Counted from the first letter of the stretch, positions 37,612 through 46,801 are shown. The stretch: DNA of 64,000 bases from a bacterium (GCA_024641305.1 JAHEDI010000016.1:1-64000), one strand, 5' to 3'. Translations and numbers: made by a program. The notes: generated by a model from the sequence alone, not told the origin.

Positions 37612-38537
37612 CGGCGGTGTACCAGGTAGCTGAACACACTCTCAAGCGACTCGTCCTCTGGTTGTATCCGGCTCACGATCACGTCGTGTTGTTTGGCCAG
37701 GCGAGCGATAGCCCTGGCGAGGCCGGCCGGATCCGCCGCCTCAACATGAATGGTGTCTCTCTCCAGTTTGACCCCGGACGCGTACGGCGTGCCGATCAGG
37801 GCTGCCGCCAGTATCCGCGGTTTGTCGGCGTCGATCCGAATCGTCTGAGGAATGTCCGTCATCAGGGCGCGCAGCGATCGGACATCGCCCGAAGCGGCCA
37901 GGCGGCCGTCGGTAATGGCAATAATTCGATCCGCCATACGCTCAACCTCGTGAAGAACATGTGAAGAGACGATCACGGTGTAGCCACGAGCGCCCAGGGT
38001 CTTGAAGAGGTCGATGAGGTGGGAGCGCTGCACCGGGTCGGCACCATTCAACGGCTCGTCGAGCAACAGCACACGTGGTCGATGGACCAGCGCGGCCGCC
38101 ACCTTGGTGCGTTGCCGCATACCTTTGGAGAACCCTCCGACCGGACGGTCGGCGGCACCTTGCAGGTCGACCAGTTCGATCACTTGTTCGGTGTCGCCAT
38201 CGGGATCGGCAGCTCCGGCAAGAACTGCGTTGAACCGGACAAATTTGCGGGCGGTGAGGTGCTTATAGACCGCCTCATCTTCAGCCACGAACCCCACGGC
38301 GTTGAGCGCCCGGTAGTCATCGTGAGGGTCGATACCTTCGATGGTAATGCGGCCCTCTGACGGGCGGACCAGGCCAGTCATCATGCGGAGCAGAGTTGTT
38401 TTTCCGGCTCCATTCGGTCCAAGCAGCCCGGTAACCCCTGGTCCGAAGGTACTGGTGATCTCTGAGACCGCCACTTTTTGACCGAACCACTTCGATACGT
38501 TTTCAACAGAGACAGTCGTCGTATCGGGCGTGGTCAT
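37608..38537 (-). CDS. ABC transporter ATP-binding protein
   Basis: 309 residues. Walker A GPNGAGKTT, signature FSKGMRQR, Walker B LLLDEPLNGADP and the H-loop VSSHVLHEVE are present, with a C-terminal extension of about 80 residues as in ABC-2 exporters. The ATG at 38537 is chosen because the ABC domain starts there; it overlaps the upstream permease by 4 bp. Confidence 0.92.
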   Translation of the reverse strand: MTTPDTTTVSVENVSKWFGQKVAVSEITSTFGPGVTGLLGPNGAGKTTLLRMMTGLVRPSEGRITIEGIDPHDDYRALNAVGFVAEDEAVYKHLTARKFVRFNAVLAGAADPDGDTEQVIELVDLQGAADRPVGGFSKGMRQRTKVAAALVHRPRVLLLDEPLNGADPVQRSHLIDLFKTLGARGYTVIVSSHVLHEVERMADRIIAITDGRLAASGDVRSLRALMTDIPQTIRIDADKPRILAAALIGTPYASGVKLERDTIHVEAADPAGLARAIARLAKQHDVIVSRIQPEDESLESVFSYLVHRR

Positions 38538-39412
38538 GGCAGTTTCCGATACTGACGCCACACGACCAGCGAGGACAAGGCGACGATCGCCATGATACAA
38601 ATGAGGGAAACCCAGGCGTCGAATCCGGCTTCTTCCATGATGAGGAACCCTGCGTTGGTGCCAAATACCCAGTCCCGGAAATAGCGTGGGTGCTGTTCGA
38701 GGGCGAATAGAGCGGCGTACTTGGCTCCCGGGAAGGTGGCGACGCTGACGATCAGTCCGGCCACGTTGTTGGTGATGATGATGAATCCGAGGTAGAGCCC
38801 CGATGCGAGGCCTGATCGGCCCAAAAAGGCTGATACCGCAAAGGCGATGGATCCGTGCGTAGCGATGTAGGCCAGAGCCACCACCGGCACCTTCCACAAC
38901 ACATCGAGATTGGCACCGAGATAGCTGAAAAAGCCATCATCTGAAAGGGCCGCCAACCCAAGGTGCAAGATGGTTTGGGGAACCAGATAGAAGGTGAGCA
39001 TCAAGCTCACTAGGGCGGCGGTTTTGGCGAGTAGGTAGTCGGACATTCGCAGCGGCCGGGACATGTAGACCGCCAGGACACCGTTTACCCGGTCGGGTAC
39101 GAGCAGCAGCGGACCGGTCAGGGCCACGAACAGCAGGCCGAGTTGGCTCGTCAGATCGAAGTATTCGGCATAGCTCGGGAGGTCGGGAATAAGATCACCT
39201 GCGAACCAGGCAACGGCGATCACGACCATGGTGATCATCAACATGAGGGCGATCAGGCCCCACGGCATGACCTTGGACCAGGCTCGACGTCTCAGGCCAA
39301 GCGCCCGGCGGTAGCCGTCCTTGACGATGGCCCACATCGACGAGCGGAGCGTGCCTCTCGGTCCCTCGTACGGGCGGTAACCTCGATCGACAATGATCGC
39401 TTGTTCGCTCAT
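38534..39412 (-). CDS. ABC transporter permease
   Basis: 292 residues with about six hydrophobic segments and a charged N-terminal head (VDRGYRPYEGPRGTLRSSMW). PDRVNGVLAVYMSRPLRMSDY is a typical loop of ABC-2 permeases. It pairs with the ATPase to its right, which it overlaps by 4 bp. Confidence 0.85.
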   Translation of the reverse strand: MSEQAIIVDRGYRPYEGPRGTLRSSMWAIVKDGYRRALGLRRRAWSKVMPWGLIALMLMITMVVIAVAWFAGDLIPDLPSYAEYFDLTSQLGLLFVALTGPLLLVPDRVNGVLAVYMSRPLRMSDYLLAKTAALVSLMLTFYLVPQTILHLGLAALSDDGFFSYLGANLDVLWKVPVVALAYIATHGSIAFAVSAFLGRSGLASGLYLGFIIITNNVAGLIVSVATFPGAKYAALFALEQHPRYFRDWVFGTNAGFLIMEEAGFDAWVSLICIMAIVALSSLVVWRQYRKLP

Positions 39413-40326
39413 GTCGGCACCGGTGGTGGGAGGGCAGGCCCCACCTCGAAAAAGGCTTCTTCGAGGGTGATCTGGGTTTCCGTCATGGATCTGATGCCCG
39501 CTCCGCTTTCGGCGAAAGCGTCGCGAACCAGCGTCGTTACGCCTTCGGCGGCCGGTATCGACATTCGGAAACCGTCGACGGTGACCATCAGGCCGCGACC
39601 TCGCAGAATGTCGGCGGTCGGGTGGGGGTCGTCGATGAGTTCGATTTGCACGACCCCATGGCTACCGAGGCGGTCGAGGGCGCCGTTGCGCTTCACCCGT
39701 CCGTTGTCGAGGAGCACCACCCAGTCGCAGGTCCGTTCGATGTCGCTGAGGATGTGGGTTGAAAAGATGACGCTGATCTTGTATTCGGCCAACCGGTTGA
39801 CGAGATCAAGCATTTGCTCCCGCCCCTCGGGGTCGAGGCCGGCGGTGGGTTCGTCGAGGAATACCACCTTGGGATCATGAACGATCGCCTGGGCAAGCTT
39901 CACTCGCTGAAACATGCCGGTTGAAAAGTCCTTGAGGTATCGGAACCGCTCCTCGCCGAGTCCAACCAGGGCTAGGGACTCGGATGCTCTCCGTCTGGCC
40001 GCTTTGGCAGGAACCCCGGCCAACTCAGCGGAGTACGCGACAAAATCAGAGGCTGATTGGTCTATGGGAAGGCAGTCACCCTCTGGCATGTATCCAACCC
40101 GGGCTCTGGCTTGACGGATCTGGGTCCTGACATCTTGTCCGAGGACCTGGACGTCGCCAGAAGTCGGGGTGAGGAGACCGAGGAGGATCTTGATTAGGGT
40201 CGACTTGCCGGCCCCGTTGGCCCCAACGAGTCCGATCGCACCATCAGGCACTTCCAGCGAGATATCTGTGAGCGCCTGAACGTCTCCGTAGTTATGGGTG
40301 AGGTTGTCGACGGAAAACAATGGCAT
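39409..40326 (-). CDS. ABC transporter ATP-binding protein
   Basis: 305 residues. Walker A GANGAGKST, signature FSTGMFQRVKLAQ, Walker B VVFLDEPTAGLDP, and FSTHILSDIERT H-loop. It is the first gene of the four-gene unit (ATPase-permease-ATPase-permease), each overlapping the next by 4 bp, which suggests one exporter made from two ATPase/permease pairs. The small membrane gene 13 bp upstream may be part of the same transcript. Confidence 0.92.
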   Translation of the reverse strand: MPLFSVDNLTHNYGDVQALTDISLEVPDGAIGLVGANGAGKSTLIKILLGLLTPTSGDVQVLGQDVRTQIRQARARVGYMPEGDCLPIDQSASDFVAYSAELAGVPAKAARRRASESLALVGLGEERFRYLKDFSTGMFQRVKLAQAIVHDPKVVFLDEPTAGLDPEGREQMLDLVNRLAEYKISVIFSTHILSDIERTCDWVVLLDNGRVKRNGALDRLGSHGVVQIELIDDPHPTADILRGRGLMVTVDGFRMSIPAAEGVTTLVRDAFAESGAGIRSMTETQITLEEAFFEVGPALPPPVPT

Positions 40327-40338
40327 GGAGGAGTAAAG

Positions 40339-40530
40339 CTACACGGCCTGCTTACGGAGGGAGCGCAACCAGTCGACAGCCCGTTGGGCGGCGGGGACTT
40401 CGGGGGCGAGAACGCCAAGGCCCGCACCGACAATTACGACTCCTGGGAGTACGGGTATAACGAGCGAGGCGATTCCGGCTCCAACCAGCGCGGTCCCGCC
40501 GACGAGTCGCCCCCATCGTTTGGTCTTCAT
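40339..40530 (-). CDS. Small membrane protein
   Basis: 63 residues: a basic head (KTKRWGRLVGG), one or two hydrophobic stretches (ALVGAGIASLVIPVLPGVVIVGAGLG) and a basic amphipathic tail (AVDWLRSLRKQ). It resembles the small PGPGW-type transmembrane proteins, but that is tentative. It sits between metG and the ABC operon. Confidence 0.5.
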   Translation of the reverse strand: MKTKRWGRLVGGTALVGAGIASLVIPVLPGVVIVGAGLGVLAPEVPAAQRAVDWLRSLRKQAV

Positions 40531-40572
40531 GGTCTGTTTGACACGGGAACGCCTGGTTAAGTTCCGGAGATC

Positions 40573-42228
40573 TCAGTCTCCCTCGGGAGCTATCAGTTCG
40601 GAGCGCCGGAACATCGGTTCTGGTTTGACGAGCGTCGCGCCGGGGGTCACGACGGTTCGAATCCATCCGGCGTCGCGCACGGTCCCAGGTTGTCCCAGCC
40701 AATGGTGGATGTCTTCGCTCGAGAACGGAAGGTAAGGGTAGAGACCGGTCTTGATTCCGTTGATGGCCGATAGTGCGGTGTGGAGGACGGTGGCCGTGCG
40801 CTCAAGGTCGTTTTTGGCGAGCTTCCATGGCTCGGTGGCGTTGAGGTAGATGTTCACATCGGCAGCGGCATCCATCATCGTTCGCAAACCTGCGCGCAAC
40901 TCAACGGATTCGATCTGTCGGGCGGCCGTTACCAGCGCTGCGTCGATGGAGTCGAGCAGGTTCCGGTCAAGCTCGGTCAGCCGGCCCGGCTGGGGAATCC
41001 TGGCGTCGAAGTTCTTCCACGTCATATTGAGCACCCGGTTGACGAGGTTGCCCCAGGTTGAGATGAGCTCTTGATTGATCGCTCGGTCGAGCTCGGCTTC
41101 TGTCAGGTCGGTGTCGTTTTGTTCAGGAAGGTTCGAGGCGAGCGCGTAGCGGAGAGCGTCGGGTTCCATCCGGTCGGTGTAGTAGCTGATCGACTTGCCA
41201 ACGCCGCGGCTGGTGGATGCCTGCTCTCCAGAAAAGGTGATGTACTGGTTGGCAGGCACATCGGTCGGAAGGTTTAGACCACCGTATCCGAGCAACATGG
41301 CCGGCCACATGACCGCGTGGAAAGGGATGTTGTCTTTGCCGACGAAGTAGTACGTTTCGGCTTTCGGATCCTCCCACCAGAGTCGCCAGGCTTCGGGCGC
41401 ACCTACCCGCTTCGACCACTCTTTGGCGGCCGACAGGTATCCGATCACCGCTTCGAACCAGACGTAGATCCGCTTCTCGGATCCGACGTTGTCGAGGGGT
41501 ACCCGGATTCCCCAATCGAGGTCCCGGGTAATGGCGCGATCGTGCAGGCCGTCATTGACAAAACTCTGAGCCCAGTTGATGACGTGTTTGCGCCACCCGT
41601 GGCGGGTGGCGAGCCAATCAGCGACCGGCTGCTGCAATGCAGACAGTTTGAGGAAATAGTGGTCGGTCGAGCGCAGCTGTGGCGTTGTGCCGGTCAGTTT
41701 CGATCTCGGGTTGATGAGATCCTCAGGATCGAGGGTCCGACCGCAGTTGTCACACTGATCTCCACGAGCGTCGGTGTATCCGCAGTGGGGGCAGGTTCCT
41801 TCGACATAGCGATCCGGAAGGAATCGACCAGCGTCCTCGTCGAAGAACTGGTCGGTCGTCTTCTCCTCCATGTAACCGTTTTCGAGAAGCTTCAGAAAGA
41901 CGTCCTGAGCCACTTCGGCGTGATTCTCGGTTCCGGTGGTCGTGTACAGGTCCCAGGAGATGCCGATCGTCCGCCAGTGCTCGAGAAATTGGCTGTGATA
42001 GCGATCGACGATTTCTTGCGGGGTGACCCCTTCGTCTTCGGCCCGGACCGTGATCGGAGTTCCGTGGACGTCGCTTCCAGAGACCATGAGGACCCGGTTA
42101 CCGGCGGTCCGATGGTACCGGGCGAAGATGTCGGCAGGAAGGTAGGCCCCGGCCAGATGGCCAAGATGGCGGGGACCGCTGGCGTATGGCCAGGCCACCG
42201 CTACCAGAATGTGGCGTGCGTCACTCAT
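40573..42228 (-). CDS. metG: Methionyl-tRNA synthetase with degenerate KMSKS loop
   Basis: 551 residues of a class I aminoacyl-tRNA synthetase. The HIGH motif is HLGH (residues 21-24), the zinc knuckle is CPHCGYTDARGDQCDNCG, and the anticodon-binding helices include WGNLVNRVLNMTWKNF. The KMSKS position reads EQASTSRG, so both lysines are replaced. Related actinobacterial enzymes have KFSSS, keeping the first one. It has no C-terminal tRNA-binding (EMAP) domain. The ATG at 42228 is the natural start; longer frames enter the hairpin. Confidence 0.95.
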   Translation of the reverse strand: MSDARHILVAVAWPYASGPRHLGHLAGAYLPADIFARYHRTAGNRVLMVSGSDVHGTPITVRAEDEGVTPQEIVDRYHSQFLEHWRTIGISWDLYTTTGTENHAEVAQDVFLKLLENGYMEEKTTDQFFDEDAGRFLPDRYVEGTCPHCGYTDARGDQCDNCGRTLDPEDLINPRSKLTGTTPQLRSTDHYFLKLSALQQPVADWLATRHGWRKHVINWAQSFVNDGLHDRAITRDLDWGIRVPLDNVGSEKRIYVWFEAVIGYLSAAKEWSKRVGAPEAWRLWWEDPKAETYYFVGKDNIPFHAVMWPAMLLGYGGLNLPTDVPANQYITFSGEQASTSRGVGKSISYYTDRMEPDALRYALASNLPEQNDTDLTEAELDRAINQELISTWGNLVNRVLNMTWKNFDARIPQPGRLTELDRNLLDSIDAALVTAARQIESVELRAGLRTMMDAAADVNIYLNATEPWKLAKNDLERTATVLHTALSAINGIKTGLYPYLPFSSEDIHHWLGQPGTVRDAGWIRTVVTPGATLVKPEPMFRRSELIAPEGD

Positions 42229-42250
42229 AGTCGGAGAAGGGTAGCGCACG

Positions 42251-42281
42251 GGGCCCCTCGGGCAGAAGTCCCGAGGGGCCC
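42251..42281. repeat. 12-bp GC-rich hairpin upstream of metG
   Basis: GGGCCCCTCGGG and CCCGAGGGGCCC flank a 7-nt loop. It lies between divergent starts (metG and a membrane protein), so it is not placed as a terminator. It may be an operator, a leader stem or a relict. Confidence 0.45.
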
Positions 42282-42319
42282 GTTCCATGGCAGTTAATTG
42301 CTGGCTAGCCTTCCCTCCA

Positions 42320-43018
42320 ATGGCCATTGTTCTGTCGGCAGTTTCTTCGCTCATCGCCGCTTGGTTTGCCTACGATCTCATTCGATCCGCCGCAGCAAAG
42401 CCCCGCCCGCACACCGCCGCCTATGCGGCGGGAATGACCATGTTTGCCCTCGCCGCGTTCGCCTCGTTTCTATCCATTGCCATCGGTTGGACCGATGCCA
42501 TCTACAAGACGTTCTATCTGTTTGGCGGGGTTCTCAACGTCCCATTCCTCGCCCTGGGCTCGGTGTACCTGGTCGGCGGTCAACGGTGGGGAAAACTGAT
42601 GCTTGGTCTGCTCTTGCCGTTCACCCTGATGGGGGTTCTCCTCGTTCTGCCCGCCGCCATGGGTCCGATTCCCGATGAGATCCTTCCTCGGGGAAGTGAG
42701 ATATTTGCCTCCGCCGGGATCACCGTCCTGGTGGCGATTGGGTCTGGAATCGGAGCCACATTGCTGATCGTGGCGGGTCTTGCCTCCGTGTTCCGTTTCT
42801 GGAGGCGATCCAGGGCTCTCGTAGCAGGGAATTTGTTGATCGTCACCGGCACCTTCGTGGCAGCGGCCCAGAGGTCTGTGATCGATGCCACGGGCTCCCA
42901 GGAGTTGTTCACCGTCACCGTGCTAACCGCTGTCAGTCTCATTTGGGCCGGCTATCGGCTCGCGGCCGGCAAGCGAACTACGATTCTGGCTCCCGGGCCT
43001 GTCGCAGGCACGAGGTGA
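42320..43018 (+). CDS. Predicted seven-helix membrane protein
   Basis: About 232 residues, nearly all hydrophobic helices joined by short loops, with a Lys/Arg-rich end. I recognise no family or active site. The ATG at 42320 follows TAGCCT by 8 nt (leaderless layout). It is followed by a mycoredoxin-like gene 9 bp downstream, likely on the same transcript. Confidence 0.6.
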   Translation: MAIVLSAVSSLIAAWFAYDLIRSAAAKPRPHTAAYAAGMTMFALAAFASFLSIAIGWTDAIYKTFYLFGGVLNVPFLALGSVYLVGGQRWGKLMLGLLLPFTLMGVLLVLPAAMGPIPDEILPRGSEIFASAGITVLVAIGSGIGATLLIVAGLASVFRFWRRSRALVAGNLLIVTGTFVAAAQRSVIDATGSQELFTVTVLTAVSLIWAGYRLAAGKRTTILAPGPVAGTR

Positions 43019-43027
43019 TCTGACGTC

Positions 43028-43282
43028 ATGGAGAAGCAGGACCCGATTCTCTTTTATGGAACCGCCGGGTGCGGTGACTGCCGGAGATCAAAGGCACTGT
43101 TGGACAAGCACATGGTTGACTACACCTATATCGATCTTGCAGAGCATCCAGCTCTCGTCGAGGAGGTTATCCGACGCAATAACGGGATGCGGTCGGTCCC
43201 GACCATCGTGTTCCCGGATGGGAGTCATCTGACCGAACCATCCGATCTTGACCTGTCCGCCAAGCTCGGACTATCCGGGTAA
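43028..43282 (+). CDS. Mycoredoxin/glutaredoxin-like protein
   Basis: 84 residues with a thioredoxin fold. The CGDC active site is at residues 15-18 (YGTAGCGDCRRSK), and the cis-Pro is in RSVPTIVF. Size and motifs fit the mycoredoxin/NrdH-like group, which reduces mixed disulfides using mycothiol. It agrees with the PIG-L (MshB/Mca-like) gene elsewhere in the window. Confidence 0.85.
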   Translation: MEKQDPILFYGTAGCGDCRRSKALLDKHMVDYTYIDLAEHPALVEEVIRRNNGMRSVPTIVFPDGSHLTEPSDLDLSAKLGLSG

Positions 43283-43304
43283 CTCCCGAACGGTCAGAGC
43301 TTCG

Positions 43305-43649
43305 TCAGGCGAAACGCAGTTTGATCATCGGGGCGCTCGCGACGAGCTGGTCGAGTTCTTCCTGAGACGAATACCACGCCAACTGCCGGTCAGACAGTAC
43401 TCGTCGGCGTTCGGTGGGGTCCGAGACCTCCCGTGCGAGAACCGGGATGTCGAGATCTCCGATATGCACGATACCGGCCGGGTTCGCCCGGACGTTGGCG
43501 AGCCAGTCGCGACGTCCCCCGGTCCCGGTGATGTAGAAGTGTCCGTCGACCCGGAACCACCAGATTTCGATGCGGCGCGCCAGTCCTGAGTGTCGTCCGA
43601 TCGTGGTGAAATCGATCGTCAGGTGCCTGGCCAGATCATCAGGAGACAT
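43305..43649 (-). CDS. Deazaflavin (F420)-dependent reductase family protein
   Basis: 114 residues of the split beta-barrel nitroreductase/F420H2-quinone-reductase type. The characteristic TTIGRHSGLARRIEIWWFRV and GTGGRRDWLANVRANP segments are present. Members use F420H2 or bind flavins in actinobacteria. It is divergent from a thioesterase gene. Confidence 0.78.
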   Translation of the reverse strand: MSPDDLARHLTIDFTTIGRHSGLARRIEIWWFRVDGHFYITGTGGRRDWLANVRANPAGIVHIGDLDIPVLAREVSDPTERRRVLSDRQLAWYSSQEELDQLVASAPMIKLRFA

Positions 43650-43683
43650 CCTGTGACAGTACTAGCCGCTACTCTCTTGATCC

Positions 43684-44163
43684 ATGGAAATCGCCCCGAA
43701 CGCAGCTCGTTTTGAACCACTTTCGTCGACGGTTCGTGATCTTTGGATGGGCTATGCCAGGTGGGAAACCGATTACTTTCCCAGGTTCGTGGGGCTGCGA
43801 GTCGAAGATGTGCGGGTCGACTACTGCCGGATGCGTCTGCCGTGGCGAGAGCCAGAGCTGATCCAGCCACAGGGAGTGATGCACGGGGGAGTGATCGCCA
43901 CGATGATTGACAGCGTTGTGGTGCCTGCGATTCTCTCGTCATATACCGAGCGGCGTCGCTTGGCCACCATCAACCTGGCAGTCAACTACACGGGTCCGGT
44001 AATCAAGTCCGACATCATTGGCGAGGGGTGGGTGACCCGGCGTGGACGGTCCGTTGTGTACTGCCAGGTAGAGGTCTTCAATGAGGCCGCCGAGCAGGTG
44101 GCCTTCGGCACTGTAGTGTACAAAGTCGGGCGTCCTACCGAAGAATTCACCGATCTTGGCTGA
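43684..44163 (+). CDS. PaaI-type hotdog thioesterase
   Basis: 159 residues. The hotdog motif is QGVMHGGVIATMIDS, with NLAVNYTGPV and the strand SVVYCQVEVFN. It probably hydrolyses acyl-CoAs; the substrate is unknown. The ATG at 43684 follows TACTCT by 8 nt. The AlkA-like gene overlaps its end by 8 bp. Confidence 0.85.
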   Translation: MEIAPNAARFEPLSSTVRDLWMGYARWETDYFPRFVGLRVEDVRVDYCRMRLPWREPELIQPQGVMHGGVIATMIDSVVVPAILSSYTERRRLATINLAVNYTGPVIKSDIIGEGWVTRRGRSVVYCQVEVFNEAAEQVAFGTVVYKVGRPTEEFTDLG

Positions 44164-45067
44164 GCAACCGGACGAGCGGTTTGAGCTGGAACCTCCCGCC
44201 GGGTTCGACCTGATCAGGACCCTCGGCTCGCTTAAGGCTTCTTTGTACCGTGGGCAACTCGAAAGCGCTTTTTCGACGGTCATGAAGTCGAGTCGTACTC
44301 CTGACGGTCCCGGTACCATCCGGTTCGAGCAGATCGCCAATCAGGTCGTTTGCACCTTGTGGGGTCCCGGTTCGGGCTGGCTTGGGGCGCGGGCCCAGCG
44401 CATGCTCGGTTTTGATGACGACCCGGGTTCGTTCAAGCCGCAACATCGGACCCTGCGGGAGCTCAATCGGCGTTCGGTCGGCGCTCACTGGGGTCGGACT
44501 GACCGGGTTATGGAAGCGTTGATCCCGGCGGTCATCGGTCAGAAGGTGACGGCGCGCGGCGCGGTTCGGTCGATGCGGGGGTTGGCTCGTGCCCACGGTG
44601 AACGGGCGCCAGGACCGCACGAGATTTGGCTGTTGCCAACGGATGACTGCCTTGCCGACCTGCCCTACTACGAGTATCACCGGTTCGATATCGAGAAGAA
44701 GCGGGCAGACACGATTCGTGGGGTGGCGGCGCGGCACGTCCGTCTGGAACGGCTGATCGCGGATCCGATCCCCGAAGCGTATCGGGTGTTGCAGGCATTT
44801 AGAGGCGTTGGTCCATGGACGGCCGCTTTGGTGGCCGGCGTGGCGCTCGGCGATACCGACGCGGTGCCGGTTGGCGACTATCACATCCCGAACACCGTCG
44901 CCTGGAATCTGGCCGGCGAGGAACGCGCTGACGACGCCCGTATGCTTGAGCTGCTCGAACCGTATATTGGGCACCGTGGTCGGGTCATACGATTGCTAGA
45001 AGCCTCCGGAGTCAAAGCGCCCGCCTTCGGCCCCAAGAACAGCGTCCGAACGATTCGGGGACAGTGA
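44156..45067 (+). CDS. DNA-3-methyladenine glycosylase (AlkA/HhH-GPD type)
   Basis: 303 residues. The helix-hairpin-helix is in AFRGVGPWTAALVAGVALGD, with the catalytic Asp in VPVGDYHIPN. The N-terminal part (ELEPPAGFDLIRTLGSLKAS) is the AlkA-like beta domain. It removes alkylated purines. The start is TTG 44156, overlapping the thioesterase stop by 8 bp. A second AlkA-like gene lies 870 bp away on the other strand. Confidence 0.85.
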   Translation: MAEQPDERFELEPPAGFDLIRTLGSLKASLYRGQLESAFSTVMKSSRTPDGPGTIRFEQIANQVVCTLWGPGSGWLGARAQRMLGFDDDPGSFKPQHRTLRELNRRSVGAHWGRTDRVMEALIPAVIGQKVTARGAVRSMRGLARAHGERAPGPHEIWLLPTDDCLADLPYYEYHRFDIEKKRADTIRGVAARHVRLERLIADPIPEAYRVLQAFRGVGPWTAALVAGVALGDTDAVPVGDYHIPNTVAWNLAGEERADDARMLELLEPYIGHRGRVIRLLEASGVKAPAFGPKNSVRTIRGQ

Positions 45068-45125
45068 TTCGACGATGATGCCCGTGGCGGACTGACGAGG
45101 GGCCGAGAGTCGACCGCGACGCGGT

Positions 45126-45944
45126 TTAATCCGACGACCGTGACGCCAGCTCGAAGATGAGATCGGCCACGGCAGCACCGTCGGTGGTGGGGTCGACGAT
45201 GGTGGCGTGATCGGCGTTTTCGAGGATTGTCAGCGAAACGTCAAAACCGGCGCCCGTGAGCGCCATGTCGAAACCCTCGCTGAATCCGAGTTGGACGACC
45301 TGGTCGCCATCCCCGTGCACGAGAACGATCGGGATTCTGGTGGCGGCGGTCAGATAGCTGTATGGGCTCCCGAGATCCCAGGGTTCGGGATCGTCCTGGA
45401 ACGTCGTGCCGAACCAGCTAACGAGCAGCGGGCCGTAACGCTTGGCCTCGTACGGTCCTGCCAGGCCGGCGAACCCTGTAATGGTGTACGGCGAGTTCGA
45501 TGCACAGCGGTCCGATTGAAACTGACCATCAGACAGCACCACCGTGGATGCCAAATGGGCGCCGGCAGAATATCCGACCACTGTCAACGGTGTCCCTGCC
45601 GACAATTCGCTTGCCATCGCCATGGCGCAGCGGATGTCCTCGTACGAGTCCGGAAACCCGCCGCCGGCTCCGCCGACCGTGTAGGTGGCGTTGTACACGA
45701 CCAGCCCTTTGCTGGCGAGTAACTCGGCGAAACCATCGAGGGTTGATTTGTCGCCTCCGTACCAGGATCCGCCGTGGAAGAGCACGACCGCCGGGAAGCT
45801 GGCATCGCTGCCGGGAGTAAAGACATCCATGTCCAGTGTCTCGGTGAACGCCACATCCCGGGTGACCGTCACGTCGTACACGACGGGTACCGTAACGCCG
45901 GCGCAAGCGGTGACCAGTGCAACTATGGCCAGGAATCTATTCAT
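45126..45944 (-). CDS. Secreted alpha/beta hydrolase lipoprotein
   Basis: 272 residues. A signal peptide (MNRFLAIVALVTAC) with a lipobox Cys precedes an esterase domain: oxyanion HGGSW, nucleophile GYSAGAH, Asp in VHGDGDQV and His in ENADHATIV. The ATG at 45944 overlaps the stop of the upstream glycosylase gene by 4 bp. The substrate is unknown; carboxylesterase or feruloyl-esterase-like. Confidence 0.8.
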   Translation of the reverse strand: MNRFLAIVALVTACAGVTVPVVYDVTVTRDVAFTETLDMDVFTPGSDASFPAVVLFHGGSWYGGDKSTLDGFAELLASKGLVVYNATYTVGGAGGGFPDSYEDIRCAMAMASELSAGTPLTVVGYSAGAHLASTVVLSDGQFQSDRCASNSPYTITGFAGLAGPYEAKRYGPLLVSWFGTTFQDDPEPWDLGSPYSYLTAATRIPIVLVHGDGDQVVQLGFSEGFDMALTGAGFDVSLTILENADHATIVDPTTDGAAVADLIFELASRSSD

Positions 45945-46798
45945 TCGTTCAACGTTTCGAGGAGTAGATGGGTAACAAGATTCGTGGCGTCGCCCCACGG
46001 GGCAGCCAGATCGCGGACGACCTCTTCGGACAGCAGTTCGCCGGCACCGCGGTAGTGATAGCTCACCGCTTTGCGGACCCCAAGGTCGCCGGCAGCGATG
46101 ACGTCGGGACGGGCGAGGCAGCGGGCCAGTAGCCATTCGGCTGACCACCGGCCGATGCCTCGGAGGTCGGTGAGCGATCGGATCACGTCTTCATTTCCGA
46201 GTCCGGCAAGCCCGGCCAGGGCGCCGGCCGAAGCTGCCTGAGCAACGCCGACGATGTACTCCGCCTTCCGGGTGGTGAACTGGAGTGCGCGGAGGTTGCC
46301 CGGATCGACTGGCGCCAGAGCTTCGGGTGTAGGGAAGCGCCAGACAACCGTTCCGAACACGTGGTGCGGCACTCCATATGCTTCGATCAATCGTGAGCGG
46401 GTAGTTGTGGCCCACGCCAGATTGACCTGTTGAGCCGTGATGGATGTGATGAGGGATTGGAACGGATCGACCTGGAGTGGTGGTCGTAGTCCCTGGTATC
46501 GGGCGACCAGGCCGGCGACCTTCTGGTCGTTCGCCGCCAACTCGGCGAGAGGGGTTCGATCGATGGCCTCTCCGAGCCGCCATTTCAGGTCGGACACAGC
46601 TTCCGGTTCGTCAGCCGGGTCGGCCGTCTGCACTTCGATGGTCCCGTCGTCGAGTTGGCGAGCCGCGTACGCCACTCCTTTGTCGGTTACTCGATAAAAC
46701 GTGCCGTTCTCGACAAGGTTGGACAGATCTACTCCCCATCGGGTGAACCGGGCGGTGCTCGCTTCAAAGTCGATGGGGTCGGTCGGATGCCAGCGCAT
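45941..46798 (-). CDS. Second AlkA-like DNA glycosylase
   Basis: 285 residues. A TATA-binding-like beta domain at the N terminus (FTRWGVDLSNLVENGTFYRV) precedes the HhH: FQSLITSITAQQVNLAWA, LTDLRGIGRWSAEWLLARCL, with catalytic Asp in IAAGDLGVRKAV. It should excise alkylated or deaminated bases. pgl lies 3 bp upstream of it is read from the right; the hydrolase lipoprotein is downstream. Confidence 0.83.
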   Translation of the reverse strand: MRWHPTDPIDFEASTARFTRWGVDLSNLVENGTFYRVTDKGVAYAARQLDDGTIEVQTADPADEPEAVSDLKWRLGEAIDRTPLAELAANDQKVAGLVARYQGLRPPLQVDPFQSLITSITAQQVNLAWATTTRSRLIEAYGVPHHVFGTVVWRFPTPEALAPVDPGNLRALQFTTRKAEYIVGVAQAASAGALAGLAGLGNEDVIRSLTDLRGIGRWSAEWLLARCLARPDVIAAGDLGVRKAVSYHYRGAGELLSEEVVRDLAAPWGDATNLVTHLLLETLNE

Positions 46799-46801
46799 GT
46801 G

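Noticed and set aside
38538..38897. N-terminal extension of the second ABC ATPase
   Set aside because: It overlaps the upstream permease in another frame; the ABC domain begins at the ATG ending at 38537.
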